Positions 1-9,395 of a stretch of 64,000 nt of DNA are shown in pieces. The notes under the pieces were generated by a model, which was not told the origin of the DNA, did no database searches, and saw only the letters and a list, made by a program, of their open reading frames with translations. Made by a program: the position numbers and the translations under genes. Positions within the stretch are counted from its first letter, which is position 1; every line of letters begins with the position of its first letter. This DNA is from Sulfuricurvum sp. Lineage in GTDB: Bacteria; Campylobacterota; Campylobacteria; Campylobacterales; Sulfurimonadaceae. Where the stretch lies: NCBI GenBank assembly GCA_024637295.1, contig JAGXFL010000006.1:1-64000 (forward strand). The letters run 5' to 3'.

Positions 1-3000
1 GTGTTTGAGGGAAGTGAGAACTTCAGTGTGGCCATCTCTAACCCAACCAACGCAAAACTGGGTGACTTCACCCAAATCGCCACCATCGTGGACGATACAG
101 ATCTTCCAAAAGTTTCGACGGTGATTGCAGATACAGTAGTTGAGGGAATATCGAGCACATTCACAGTAAATCTCTCTAATGCGAGTGTGAATACAACGAC
201 GGTAGATTTAACACTTACAAATGGAACAGCAACAATTGGAACAGATACCGGCACTGCTTTTAGTGTTAGTTATGATGGTGGAAAAACCTATACAACTTTG
301 TTAGGATCTACAGCGACTGTACCAGTAGGTGCAACATCTTTCCTAGTAAAAGTAAATACGATTGATGATACGCGATATGAAGGAAGTGAAAACTATACGT
401 TAAGAGCAACAGCAAATGGCGTGAGTGCTAGTGGAACAGCTATTATTACGGATAACGATTTTGCCCCACTTATTTCAAGCGTCACAGGTGATGACGATAA
501 CGTTAATGAAAATAGTGATACTAATGCAGCAAATAATATTATTCAGGTAGGAACAATTCAAAATGTTGCTAGCACGGATATTATTACCCTTTCAGGTGCT
601 TCGACAGGCATTACCTCTAATAATCAAGCAGTATCGTATGCTTGGAATGCAGAGGCTAAAACTTTAACTGCATCAAGTAGCGAAGGAACCGTCTTTACTA
701 TTGTTGTGAATGTTGATAATACTAGTTATTCATTTACACAGCTAAAAGCAATCGATCATTTACCGACGATTCAAGGTGAAAATGAGTTGAAAGCATTGAA
801 TTTCAATCTAGCTGTCGAAGGGGGCATAAGTAATGTACCGTTTACTGTCTCAATTTACGATGATGCTCCTAGTATATCAGGAACGACTTCAATTGTAACG
901 GCGAATGATGGCTCATATACAGAAACAGGATATTTGTCTCAAGCAACAGTATCCAATGATATCACCTCTGTAAAATGGAATACTGCAGGACTTCCTACTA
1001 ATTTGGTTTATGAAGGTCATGCAATTACTTATGTGGATGATGGTAAAGGAAGTTTGATTGGTAAAGCCAATGGAACGGATGTTTTCAAAGTCAATATTGA
1101 TACATCGGTGATTAACGCGAATGGAAATCCAGAGTATACCTTCGAACTTTTGAATTCTCTTGGCCGTATTGGAACTGCAGGAGACACTAGTACATATACG
1201 GTTATAAGCGGTGGAAATATTGATAATTTAAAACTTGGATTTGGTAGCTATCTGATTGATTCAATGACATCGGTTGATGGAACTGGAAAAGTTTCAACCG
1301 TTAATACCAACAATAGTTGGATCGGCGTTGGTGGCAACTGGATTGACAATGGCGATAAATTGTTTATGTCATTTAGTGATCCATCGGGTAAAGACGGACA
1401 AGTCAAAGGGATGAATATGCTTGTCGAAGGGCAAGGAAGCGGTGCTTACACGCTGAATTGGACGGTAACTGCTGCTATCGACATCGCCGGAAATACGATT
1501 ACTTATTCAGGTTCGGCTGTGGGAAGCGGAAACAGTGATGTTCCATTTACGATTCCATTGCAAAATGGAGCCATTTATTTTACCGATTTAACAATCAGTG
1601 CACCACCGACAACATCAGATGAATTTAGAATAGCATTTTCGATGATAACATCAAATGACTATTTTTCTGATATACCTTTGACCTTCGGGTATTCTTTAGT
1701 CGATGCAGACGGGGACAGTGCTGCTGGATCGATTGGTGTTACATTAACATCTCCCGTTCTTCCGACGACGAATGATACGACAGCAACAGGTAATGAAGAT
1801 ACGACCATTGCAGTAACTCTATCAGGAGCGGATAGTGATGGCAGTGTGACAGGATACAAAATCTCTGAATTGCCGCTCAATGGAGTTTTATACAAAGATG
1901 CTGCAATGACACAAACCCTTAATACAGGGGATGTGGTCTCTACCTCAATCGTTTATTTTAAACCTGCTGTAAATTGGAATGGAACAACAAATTTCAAATA
2001 CGCAGCAGTTGATAATGAAGGGAATGTGGATATAACTCCGGCAGTTGCCACGATTACGGTCAATCCGGTTAACGATGCTCCGATATTTGGAACAACTACA
2101 GCAACAGCAACTGTTTCTGAAGAAGGTTTAAGCGGAGGGGTTAGTGATACATTAGGGACCAGTGACACAACGAATGCGACAGTTGCAACAGGTACGTTTA
2201 GTATAACGGATGATATTGCAGTTACATCGGTGTCTTTGGGAACACCATCAGCAACACTTATCTCTAGCGGACAGACTATCACATGGACGGGTGTTAACAC
2301 TGGTCATCTCATCGGTTCAGCAGGTGGCAAAGAGATTATTGATATTTCTATTAACAACACAGGTGCGTATACGGTAACGCTCAAAGGCCCTGTTGATCAT
2401 GCTACAGCTGGTGCTGAGGACGTCAAATCATTCAATGTCGGTGTTACGGCATCGGATGGCACATTGTCCTCCACAGGGACATTGAGTGTGAATATTGAAG
2501 ATGACAGTCCTGTTGCTGTCTCTTTGATCTATGGTGTTGAGATTCCAAAAGTAGATCATAATCTACTGATCGTCTTAGATATGTCTTACAGTATGCTTGG
2601 TAATAACCTTACGGCTGCAAAAAGTGCTATACAATCTTTACTTACAAACTATGAAAATATGGGAGAGGTACGTGTTCAACTGGTAACATTTGGTACTAAT
2701 GCCCTCAGTTCATATTTAACATGGGAAACAACTGCGAATGCAAAAATAGACATACAAAATTTGGCAGTTGATACTAGAAATATACAATATACAAACTATG
2801 ATGCGGCTATCGAAAGTGCTATGAATGCTTTTGTTACCAGTGGAAAATTAGTAGGAGCCAACAATGTATCCTATTTTCTTACTGATGGAGAGCCAACAGC
2901 ATGGGTAGGCAACAAGAATGGAACTATCATCACGCCTAATGCTCTTTACGATACTGATGGATCGGGTAGTACGATTAAAACTTATACGGACAACACAAAT

Positions 3001-4086
3001 CCACCTGCAGATGCTGGATTGGAAGATAATGAAGTGGGTTCAAATGGATTGACATGGACACAATTTTTAAATAATAATGATGTCAATTCGTATGCGATTG
3101 GATTTGGAGGCGCTGCGGGTGCTCAAGCTCAATTGGCTCCTATTGCTTATAACGGAACAGGAGTGGGGTCTGATCCGGCTGGAAATGTATTAGTTTCTCC
3201 GAGTCTTAGTGATTTGACTAAAGTGTTGTTATCAACATTACCGGTTGCGGTAAGTGGTAGCCTTTTAACCGGCGTTACACCTGGATCGATTGGTGCTGAT
3301 GGAGGATTTGTCAGCTCATTGTCTGCGAATGGTAAAGTTTATACATGGGATCAATCTACTGACACGTTTAATGCATCTGGTGCAACAAGCAGTAATTATT
3401 CATGGGATACTACCACCAATACAGTGTCTATTAATATGACAAGTGGTGGAAAGTTTGAAGTTGCGATGGATACGGGAGCGTACAAGTATTGGACACCTGC
3501 ATCAGGAACGACAGACATTGTCGGTTTCACTTTAAAAGATAATGATGGTGATACAAGTAGTGGCAGTTTGAATTTGGTTTCAAGTAATTCAAAAGTGCAG
3601 ATATTAACGGGAACTTCAGGAGATGATGTTCTTATTGGCAATGATGGTGCTGACACTCTATTAGGTGGCGCTGGAAATGATACTCTGATTTTTGATGCAG
3701 CTGATACTTTGATCGATGGAGGACTAGGAAGTGATACTTTACAATTACTTTCTGGTACGAGTATTGATTTTAGCATTTTGGATAATAGTAAAATCAAAAA
3801 TATCGAGATCATTGACTTAGGACATGGTGGAACTGCCGATAATCACGCGTTAACTAACCTATCGGTTCAAGATGTGATAGATATGACCGACGGATCAAAT
3901 ACATTGACTATTTTGGGTGATACAAGTGATACGGTTACTTTAGCACAAGGGACGGATGCAAATCATTCATGGACAAAAACACAAGACAACAGCAGCTTAA
4001 ACGGGCATATTGTAGATATCTATCAAAACGGTGATAAAACGGTTACCCTCAATATTGAGGATACTACAACACATTCTATCGTCTAA
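1..4086 (+). CDS. Giant RTX adhesin, LapA type, C-terminal part (5' end outside window)
   Basis: This is the C-terminal 1361 residues of a type I-secreted surface adhesin; the frame is open at base 1, so the true start lies upstream. The N-terminal part holds Calx-beta/VCBS-like repeats: two units end in the similar blocks FEGSENFSV and YEGSENYTL, each followed by a TxxDD/TDND stretch. A cadherin-like tandem repeat lies near residues 590-690. A von Willebrand A domain follows at about 853-1080, with the MIDAS motif DMSYS at 860-864. RTX-type Ca-binding repeats (GGAGNDTL) are near 1203-1247, then a type I secretion C-terminal domain. lapG and lapD follow at once, which strongly suggests a LapA-like biofilm adhesin retained at the outer membrane and released by LapG. 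The retention module and LapG cleavage site would be in the missing N-terminus. Confidence 0.9.
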   Translation: MFEGSENFSVAISNPTNAKLGDFTQIATIVDDTDLPKVSTVIADTVVEGISSTFTVNLSNASVNTTTVDLTLTNGTATIGTDTGTAFSVSYDGGKTYTTLLGSTATVPVGATSFLVKVNTIDDTRYEGSENYTLRATANGVSASGTAIITDNDFAPLISSVTGDDDNVNENSDTNAANNIIQVGTIQNVASTDIITLSGASTGITSNNQAVSYAWNAEAKTLTASSSEGTVFTIVVNVDNTSYSFTQLKAIDHLPTIQGENELKALNFNLAVEGGISNVPFTVSIYDDAPSISGTTSIVTANDGSYTETGYLSQATVSNDITSVKWNTAGLPTNLVYEGHAITYVDDGKGSLIGKANGTDVFKVNIDTSVINANGNPEYTFELLNSLGRIGTAGDTSTYTVISGGNIDNLKLGFGSYLIDSMTSVDGTGKVSTVNTNNSWIGVGGNWIDNGDKLFMSFSDPSGKDGQVKGMNMLVEGQGSGAYTLNWTVTAAIDIAGNTITYSGSAVGSGNSDVPFTIPLQNGAIYFTDLTISAPPTTSDEFRIAFSMITSNDYFSDIPLTFGYSLVDADGDSAAGSIGVTLTSPVLPTTNDTTATGNEDTTIAVTLSGADSDGSVTGYKISELPLNGVLYKDAAMTQTLNTGDVVSTSIVYFKPAVNWNGTTNFKYAAVDNEGNVDITPAVATITVNPVNDAPIFGTTTATATVSEEGLSGGVSDTLGTSDTTNATVATGTFSITDDIAVTSVSLGTPSATLISSGQTITWTGVNTGHLIGSAGGKEIIDISINNTGAYTVTLKGPVDHATAGAEDVKSFNVGVTASDGTLSSTGTLSVNIEDDSPVAVSLIYGVEIPKVDHNLLIVLDMSYSMLGNNLTAAKSAIQSLLTNYENMGEVRVQLVTFGTNALSSYLTWETTANAKIDIQNLAVDTRNIQYTNYDAAIESAMNAFVTSGKLVGANNVSYFLTDGEPTAWVGNKNGTIITPNALYDTDGSGSTIKTYTDNTNPPADAGLEDNEVGSNGLTWTQFLNNNDVNSYAIGFGGAAGAQAQLAPIAYNGTGVGSDPAGNVLVSPSLSDLTKVLLSTLPVAVSGSLLTGVTPGSIGADGGFVSSLSANGKVYTWDQSTDTFNASGATSSNYSWDTTTNTVSINMTSGGKFEVAMDTGAYKYWTPASGTTDIVGFTLKDNDGDTSSGSLNLVSSNSKVQILTGTSGDDVLIGNDGADTLLGGAGNDTLIFDAADTLIDGGLGSDTLQLLSGTSIDFSILDNSKIKNIEIIDLGHGGTADNHALTNLSVQDVIDMTDGSNTLTILGDTSDTVTLAQGTDANHSWTKTQDNSSLNGHIVDIYQNGDKTVTLNIEDTTTHSIV

Positions 4087-4106
4087 AATTACGCTAAGAT
4101 TAGGGT

Positions 4107-4751
4107 ATGAAAAAATCATTTTCCCTTTTTTTTCTTTTGGTGGTGTCCGCCACCATCCTCATCAGCTCTCCCGAATTTTTTATTGCCAAAATATTTTTGG
4201 ATAAGATCGAGAAAGAGTACGGTCCGTTTGCAAAACGGCGTGCATTATCGCTGGTTCAAACGATGAACAGTGTTAGAGATTCTGATGAAAAAGTGAAGTT
4301 AGAGAGTGTGAATGATTTTTTTAATCAGACACCGTATGCTTCGGATCAAAACATCTGGGGTGTGAGTGATTATTGGGCGACACGACTGGAGTTGATCGGA
4401 AAAGATAAAGGTGATTGTGAAGATTATGTTATCGCCAAGTATTTTACCCTCAAAGAGCTCGGTGTCTCTCCTAAAAAGCTGTATATGACCTATGCTAAAT
4501 CATTGCGGTTTAAAACAGCCCACTTGGTATTAACGTACTATGAAACACCGCGTTCGATTCCATTGATTTTGGACAATATCAATTTAAAAATTCTCCCTGC
4601 AACACAACGTAACGACTTAGTTCCGATTTACAGTTTTAGCGGTGACGAATTGTTCAATTCCAAACAGGCACAAATAGGGAAGATCGCTCCGGCATCTACT
4701 CGGCAGACACGTCCGTGGGACGAACTGATTATCACACAACAAAAGGATTAA
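4107..4751 (+). CDS. lapG: LapG-like periplasmic transglutaminase-fold cysteine protease
   Basis: A 214-residue bacterial transglutaminase-like cysteine proteinase. In the LapG family this enzyme cuts the N-terminus of a LapA adhesin in the periplasm and so releases it from the cell surface. A hydrophobic N-terminal segment (residues 4-21) should export it. The catalytic triad is visible as Cys104 in GDCEDY, His139 in TAHLVL and Asp156 in LILDN; the His-to-Asp spacing of 17 equals that of Pseudomonas LapG. The gene starts 20 nt after the adhesin stop and ends 3 nt before lapD, with no terminator between, so the three are probably one transcript. Confidence 0.9.
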   Translation: MKKSFSLFFLLVVSATILISSPEFFIAKIFLDKIEKEYGPFAKRRALSLVQTMNSVRDSDEKVKLESVNDFFNQTPYASDQNIWGVSDYWATRLELIGKDKGDCEDYVIAKYFTLKELGVSPKKLYMTYAKSLRFKTAHLVLTYYETPRSIPLILDNINLKILPATQRNDLVPIYSFSGDELFNSKQAQIGKIAPASTRQTRPWDELIITQQKD

Positions 4752-4754
4752 TGC

Positions 4755-6701
4755 ATGAGCTTATTTAAACAACTGTCCATTATGTTAACGCTTTTTTTGG
4801 CCGTTATCCTCACATCCGTGATGATACTCAATTTTAAAACGGCTAACGAGTTTATCCAAAATCAGCTCTACAGTGATGCCAAAAACACTGCCCACTCGTT
4901 GGGCCTTTCTCTCTCAAAAGTAGCAGACCCCGATGATACTTCCAGTATGGATACGATGATCAATGCGATATTTGACAGTGGGTATTATGAGCGTATTGTG
5001 CTGCGTGATTTGGATGGAAAAGTGTTGTATGAGCGTATAACGGATGTGAGAGTCAATGAAGTTCCTCAATGGTTTATTAAATCGGTTGCGATTCATCAAG
5101 CTAACGCTTCTACCGATATTATGATGGGCTGGACACGGTTTGGCTCACTGGAAGTAAGCAGTCATACGGGTAATGCGTATCGACAGCTATATACGACGTT
5201 AATACACCTTTTGGAAACGTTTTTAGGCATTGGATTGGTCGTTTTTGGATTATTACATTTGCTTTTATCCGTTAGTTTGAAATCCTTGAATCGCCTTGGT
5301 GAACAAGCTAAAGCAATTAGTGAAAATCAGTTTATCATCGAAGATAAAATTCCGTTCACGACAGAGTTTCGTTCAGTCACGGTTGCTATGAATGCCATGG
5401 TGACAAAAGTAAAAGATATTTTTGACAGAGAAAATGAGACCCTTAGTCGTTATCATGAACTTTTGTATCGTGATTCTGAAACCAAATTATACAATCGTCG
5501 CTATTTAATCGCTATGCTTCCGGATTATTTGGTGTTGTCATCGGGAACGTATGTCATGTTTAGTTTTAGCGAACTCGATCGATTAAAGCGAGAAAGAGGA
5601 TATGAACAGTATACAAAAGTCATTGACTTTTTTACGCAGCATCTTGGTAAAATGTTTGAGAACATCCCCAATACATTGATTGCGCGGCTTAATGAGAGTG
5701 ATTTTTTTGTGGTTGTTCCTACGGATCAGAGAGAAGAAATTCATGCAATGGTACAAGAAGCGATGCAAGAGTTGAAAGCTATGATTTTAGGGTTAGATGA
5801 CGGTATGGACAACTACGTAAATCTAAGCGTTGCGATTGGTGAATATGGAGAATACGATAGCGTTAAGTCACTCTTTTCCCGTGCCGATTATGTGGTTACA
5901 CGATCAAAACTTGAGGCAAATTTCACGATACAACTGTGTAATAATTGCAATGATCAGCTAATCCCTGGACGTGAAGAGTGGCGAAGTGAATTAATCAAAA
6001 GCTTGGAAGAATCACGGATTTTACTTGCATCTCAAAAAGTAATACAGCATGATACACAAGGAGATAAAACACTTCATGATGAGATATTCTTACGTTTGAA
6101 AGATCGAAAGGGGACGATACACTCTGCCGCGTACTTCATACCTGTGGCAACCAGTTTGGGAATTGTAGAGTCTCTGGATCGCTACATGATCGACAAAGTG
6201 ATTGAGGATATAGCCAACGGAGTCCTAAAAACATCGGCTGCCCTAAATCTGAGTGCCGATTTTGTCAAAAAATATGAGAATGTGGAATGGCTTAAAAACA
6301 AACTTGAACAATTCCATAAAGATTATACAGTCCCTTTGTGGTTTGAGGTGAGCAATACGATTGCTTTGCAGGAGTTTGAAGCGGTACACTCAATATGTGC
6401 TGTTGTCAAATCATTTGGGGATAAATTCGGAATCGATCATTTTGTAATGCCTCAAAAAGGTGCCGAATATTTGCAAATCATTCGACCTGATTACGTTAAA
6501 TCCAACAGTGCCTATCTCGAAGATATTCTGGGGGATTATGAGAGCGGAGATGCGAGAGAAAGTCTGATCAATATTGTGACAAGCTTGGGAATTACGATGA
6601 TAGCTATTGCTATTGAAAGCCAGGAGCAGATTACACGCTTTACCAAACATGGAATTTCTCGATTTCAAGGTGTTTATATCGCCCCTGTAACCTTAGTTTA
6701 A
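4755..6701 (+). CDS. lapD: LapD-like c-di-GMP receptor (degenerate GGDEF and EAL)
   Basis: A 648-residue inner-membrane receptor. Order: TM1 (about 7-25), a periplasmic LapD/MoxY-type output domain (26-150), TM2 (152-175), HAMP (178-230), GGDEF (235-385) and EAL (410-648). The GGDEF signature is replaced by LNESDFF and the EAL motif by DEIF; the DDFG metal site reads DHFV. Both domains are therefore expected to be inactive, with the EAL domain binding c-di-GMP. Trp126, in GWTRFGSLEV, matches the position of the Pseudomonas LapD tryptophan that contacts LapG. When c-di-GMP is high LapD should sequester LapG and keep the adhesin on the surface. It overlaps a convergent small ORF by 9 nt. Confidence 0.9.
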   Translation: MSLFKQLSIMLTLFLAVILTSVMILNFKTANEFIQNQLYSDAKNTAHSLGLSLSKVADPDDTSSMDTMINAIFDSGYYERIVLRDLDGKVLYERITDVRVNEVPQWFIKSVAIHQANASTDIMMGWTRFGSLEVSSHTGNAYRQLYTTLIHLLETFLGIGLVVFGLLHLLLSVSLKSLNRLGEQAKAISENQFIIEDKIPFTTEFRSVTVAMNAMVTKVKDIFDRENETLSRYHELLYRDSETKLYNRRYLIAMLPDYLVLSSGTYVMFSFSELDRLKRERGYEQYTKVIDFFTQHLGKMFENIPNTLIARLNESDFFVVVPTDQREEIHAMVQEAMQELKAMILGLDDGMDNYVNLSVAIGEYGEYDSVKSLFSRADYVVTRSKLEANFTIQLCNNCNDQLIPGREEWRSELIKSLEESRILLASQKVIQHDTQGDKTLHDEIFLRLKDRKGTIHSAAYFIPVATSLGIVESLDRYMIDKVIEDIANGVLKTSAALNLSADFVKKYENVEWLKNKLEQFHKDYTVPLWFEVSNTIALQEFEAVHSICAVVKSFGDKFGIDHFVMPQKGAEYLQIIRPDYVKSNSAYLEDILGDYESGDARESLINIVTSLGITMIAIAIESQEQITRFTKHGISRFQGVYIAPVTLV

Positions 6702-6794
6702 GGGGTCTTTTTTTGACCTCAATACATAAAAGACAAGTGCTAAAATAGCAGCCATCAAGATCAGATTGGTAGTGCTTTGAGCTAGATTTTCCAT
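6693..6794 (-). CDS. 33-aa single-pass membrane peptide
   Basis: A short ORF of 33 codons plus stop, starting ATG at 6794. The product begins MENLAQSTTNLILMAAILA, has one hydrophobic helix at about 11-25 and ends in a positively charged tail (RSKKDPLN), as expected for a small inner-membrane protein. The start lies only 4 nt after the stop of the upstream GGDEF/EAL gene, and an AAAGGGA Shine-Dalgarno sequence sits in the end of that gene, so the two are probably translationally coupled. The 3' end overlaps the end of lapD by 9 nt on the other strand. Function unknown; a regulator or partner of the upstream c-di-GMP enzyme is a guess. Confidence 0.6.
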   Translation of the reverse strand: MENLAQSTTNLILMAAILALVFYVLRSKKDPLN

Positions 6795-6798
6795 CTAT

Positions 6799-8955
6799 TC
6801 ATCCCTTTTTTAACGGTTCAGGCTTACCTGTGTAATAGCCTTGTGAATAATCAATACCATGTTTGATGATGGCATCATAGATCGCTTTGTCACTGACAAA
6901 TTCAGCGATTGTTTTCGCTCCGATTTTTTTGGCAAAGTCGATAATGGTCTCTACGATAATATTATGACGGCTGTTGGTCGTGATTCCACGTATGAGGGAA
7001 CCGTCAATTTTGATGTAATCAACATTGAGTTTGAGAATGTTTTCAAAATTGGAGTAGCCCGTACCAAAATCATCAATGGCTATTTTTGCCCCAAATGCTT
7101 TTACTTTGATAATGAATTTAGCTACTTCTTCGTAGTTCTCAATCCCCTCAGACTCCAAGATCTCGAACACAATACGCGATGCGGTACCGGTTTTCGTAAT
7201 GGTGTCGATGATCTCTTTGACTGTATTGGCATCACGTATGTCGCTGTCTGAGAGATTGATTGAAAACTCTTCATCTCGTGTGGCAAAAAGCGTACATGCT
7301 TGACGTATTACTTCACGTGTTATTTGAGGGTATATCTTGGTTTTCTTGGCAATGGATAAAAACTCCATTGGCGGGATTATATTGCCTTCTTTATCTACCA
7401 TTCGTACTAGGGTTTCATATTTATCTGTTTTACCGGTTAAAAGGTTCACAATAGGTTGATAATGACAGATGATTCGTTTTTCGCTTAATGCTTGTCGTAT
7501 GGAGGAAGCCATGGCGATATTGTTGCGGTATTTTTCTTCAACGTTTTTTTGTTCTTCATATACAGAAATCGGAATTTTCTTTTCTTTGGCAGCGTGTAAT
7601 GCGATATCCGCACGGGTAAGCAAATCTTTTTCACCGGTTGCGATACCTACGGTCATACGCAGAGTAATCATTTCATCTGCGATTGTAAAGACTTTTTCCT
7701 CCAATAAAGCCAATAGCGCATTGACACGGCACAATATCGCATCAAGAGGCATATCGTCATAAAAGACGATTGCAAATTCATCGCCCCCTAGACGGTATGG
7801 AAACCATTGTGAAACTTGACGTAGAATTTCATCACCGGCAGCTAATCCGAAGAAGTCATTAATCTCTTTGAAATCATCAATATTCAAAATCGCACATCCG
7901 CTTGGCGCTTTTGTCGTCAAATCAGCAGTAATCTTTTGACGATTCGGCAATCCTGTAAGCTGATCGTAAAATGCTAAGTTCTCGAGTTTTTCTTGAGCTT
8001 CATGCAACTGCGTTAAATCAGTAAAAACTCCTAAATAATTTTGAATTTCCTTATCATCGTTTTCAACAGTGCTGATACTCATCCATTCAGGAAAAATTTC
8101 ACCGTTAATTCGTTTATTCCAGATTTCACCACTCCAGTGCTTTTCGTTGAGAATGCTATTCCACATCGTTTCATAAAATTTTTTATCATGTTTTCCTGAT
8201 GAGAGTACTTTTGGATTTTTGCCTAATACTTCATCCGCACTTTTATAGCCAAATGTACGGATGAAAGCTTCATTGACATGGATGATATTGTTGTTCAAAT
8301 CAGTAATGATCATCCCATCGGATGCATTCTTCATCGCGGTTCCAAATAAAGTCAACTGTTGTTGACTCGCTTTTATTTGTTCCTCATGTTCGGAGCGTTT
8401 GAGTACGATATTAACAATAAAGGCGCAGTTTTCTAATAGACGTTTATGAAAACCGGAGGGGGAACGATGTTCAAATGAGCTAAGGGCAAAACTACCAACA
8501 GCATGTTGTTGGATATCTCTGATGGGCATTGACCAGCAAGAGCAGAGATTAAAATCATAAGCAATTTGGCGAATATCGGTCCAGCGTACATCGGTTTTGG
8601 TATCTTTGACGTATTGGGCTTCGTTTCGAAACACGGCATTACCGCATGAACCACCGCCAGGTCCTGGTTTAAGACCTGTGAGAGCATCATGACCTACTTG
8701 CGGGATAGAGGGGGCGGAGACAACACTCATAAGCCCTGTAGCGGGATTTAAAAGCATAACAGAAGCGACAGAGTTTGGGAGTAGTTTTTCAGCCATAAGG
8801 CATAGAGTGGAAAGAACCTCTTTCTCATTATGCCCGACGGTTAAGAGTTCAAAAATAGTATGTTGAATATCGAGGATCTTACTGTATTCAAGAGGGGTCA
8901 AAACGACTTCTTCATCTCCTTCAAGTGATAAACAATTCGCTGCTGTCTCAGTCAT
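6799..8955 (-). CDS. GAF-PAS-GGDEF-EAL cyclic-di-GMP signalling protein
   Basis: A 718-residue cytoplasmic protein with no membrane segment. A GAF domain (about 30-185) is followed by PAS (205-325), GGDEF (330-465) and EAL (480-718). The cyclase signature is intact (RLGGDEF, about 388-392), but there is no RxxD inhibitory site at the usual place. In the EAL domain the signature is ETL; the other ligands look present (INLS, FEILE, DDFGTGYSN, DYIKIDGS, TIAEF). It could therefore make or break c-di-GMP; the direction cannot be told from sequence. It faces lapD and may supply or remove the signal LapD reads. AAAGGA stands in front of the ATG at 8955. Confidence 0.9.
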   Translation of the reverse strand: MTETAANCLSLEGDEEVVLTPLEYSKILDIQHTIFELLTVGHNEKEVLSTLCLMAEKLLPNSVASVMLLNPATGLMSVVSAPSIPQVGHDALTGLKPGPGGGSCGNAVFRNEAQYVKDTKTDVRWTDIRQIAYDFNLCSCWSMPIRDIQQHAVGSFALSSFEHRSPSGFHKRLLENCAFIVNIVLKRSEHEEQIKASQQQLTLFGTAMKNASDGMIITDLNNNIIHVNEAFIRTFGYKSADEVLGKNPKVLSSGKHDKKFYETMWNSILNEKHWSGEIWNKRINGEIFPEWMSISTVENDDKEIQNYLGVFTDLTQLHEAQEKLENLAFYDQLTGLPNRQKITADLTTKAPSGCAILNIDDFKEINDFFGLAAGDEILRQVSQWFPYRLGGDEFAIVFYDDMPLDAILCRVNALLALLEEKVFTIADEMITLRMTVGIATGEKDLLTRADIALHAAKEKKIPISVYEEQKNVEEKYRNNIAMASSIRQALSEKRIICHYQPIVNLLTGKTDKYETLVRMVDKEGNIIPPMEFLSIAKKTKIYPQITREVIRQACTLFATRDEEFSINLSDSDIRDANTVKEIIDTITKTGTASRIVFEILESEGIENYEEVAKFIIKVKAFGAKIAIDDFGTGYSNFENILKLNVDYIKIDGSLIRGITTNSRHNIIVETIIDFAKKIGAKTIAEFVSDKAIYDAIIKHGIDYSQGYYTGKPEPLKKG

Positions 8956-8986
8956 CTGCTTTTCCTTTGAACCTAACCAACTAACT

Positions 8987-9014
8987 TAGTATATAGTACA
9001 TAGTATACAGTATT
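8987..9014. repeat. Imperfect 14-bp tandem duplication
   Basis: Two adjacent 14-mers, TAGTATATAGTACA and TAGTATACAGTATT, lie in the intergenic region between two divergent genes. They may be a regulator binding site for the GGDEF/EAL gene, or simple slippage. No other copy was noticed in the window. Confidence 0.35.
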
Positions 9015-9064
9015 TCTGTCAGATTTTTATTACAAATATATTACAAATATTACTTTAAAAATTG

Positions 9065-9079
9065 TGGAACATTTTTTGC
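9065..9079 (+). promoter_or_regulatory. Candidate sigma-54 promoter for the trpD-tsaE-lptB-rpoN operon
   Basis: TGGAAC-ATTTT-TTGC fits the sigma-54 consensus TGGCAC-N5-TTGC with the exact GG-to-GC spacing and one mismatch; GGAA at -24 is common in Campylobacterota. Transcription would start near 9091, about 55 nt before the first gene of the operon that also encodes sigma-54. Confidence 0.6.
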
Positions 9080-9146
9080 GCCCTTATGTGTCTTTTAGCT
9101 TTGTTAACCTACAATTGAGGCTTCAAATTAATATGATGGACTTTTT

Positions 9147-9395
9147 TTGCGTATCGATAAATTTCTCAATGCCGTCAATCTCACCAAGCGTAGAGCCATT
9201 GCTCAGGACATGATCGTTGAGGGTGTTGTATTCATTAATGACAAAGCGGTGAAGGCTTCTAAAAACGTGGCAGTAGGTGATGTGATTACTCTGGTATATC
9301 TTGAGATGACGTTGCGATATGAAGTGTTGGCTCTTCCAACGATAAAGTCGACGCCCAAGTCTCAGCAGGCTTTATACGTGAAGGAGCTGGTGTGA
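9147..9395 (+). CDS. S4-domain RNA-binding protein (HslR/RqcP-like)
   Basis: An 82-residue protein that is little more than an S4 RNA-binding domain: MRIDKFLNAVNLTKRR at the start and GVVFINDKAVKASKNVAVGD in the middle are typical of the small S4 family that includes Hsp15 (HslR) and RqcP, which act on stalled 50S subunits. The start is TTG, with GATGGA 6 nt upstream; no ATG fits. It is the first gene of the operon and overlaps trpD by 4 nt. A similar S4 gene precedes tsaE-lptB-rpoN in Campylobacter, as far as I recall. Confidence 0.85.
   Translation: MRIDKFLNAVNLTKRRAIAQDMIVEGVVFINDKAVKASKNVAVGDVITLVYLEMTLRYEVLALPTIKSTPKSQQALYVKELV

Noticed and set aside
1659-3812. Open frames on the minus strand under the adhesin gene
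   Set aside because: They are Val/Ser/Pro-rich mirror translations of the Thr/Ser/Gly-rich repeats, with no ribosome sites; shadow frames of the real gene.
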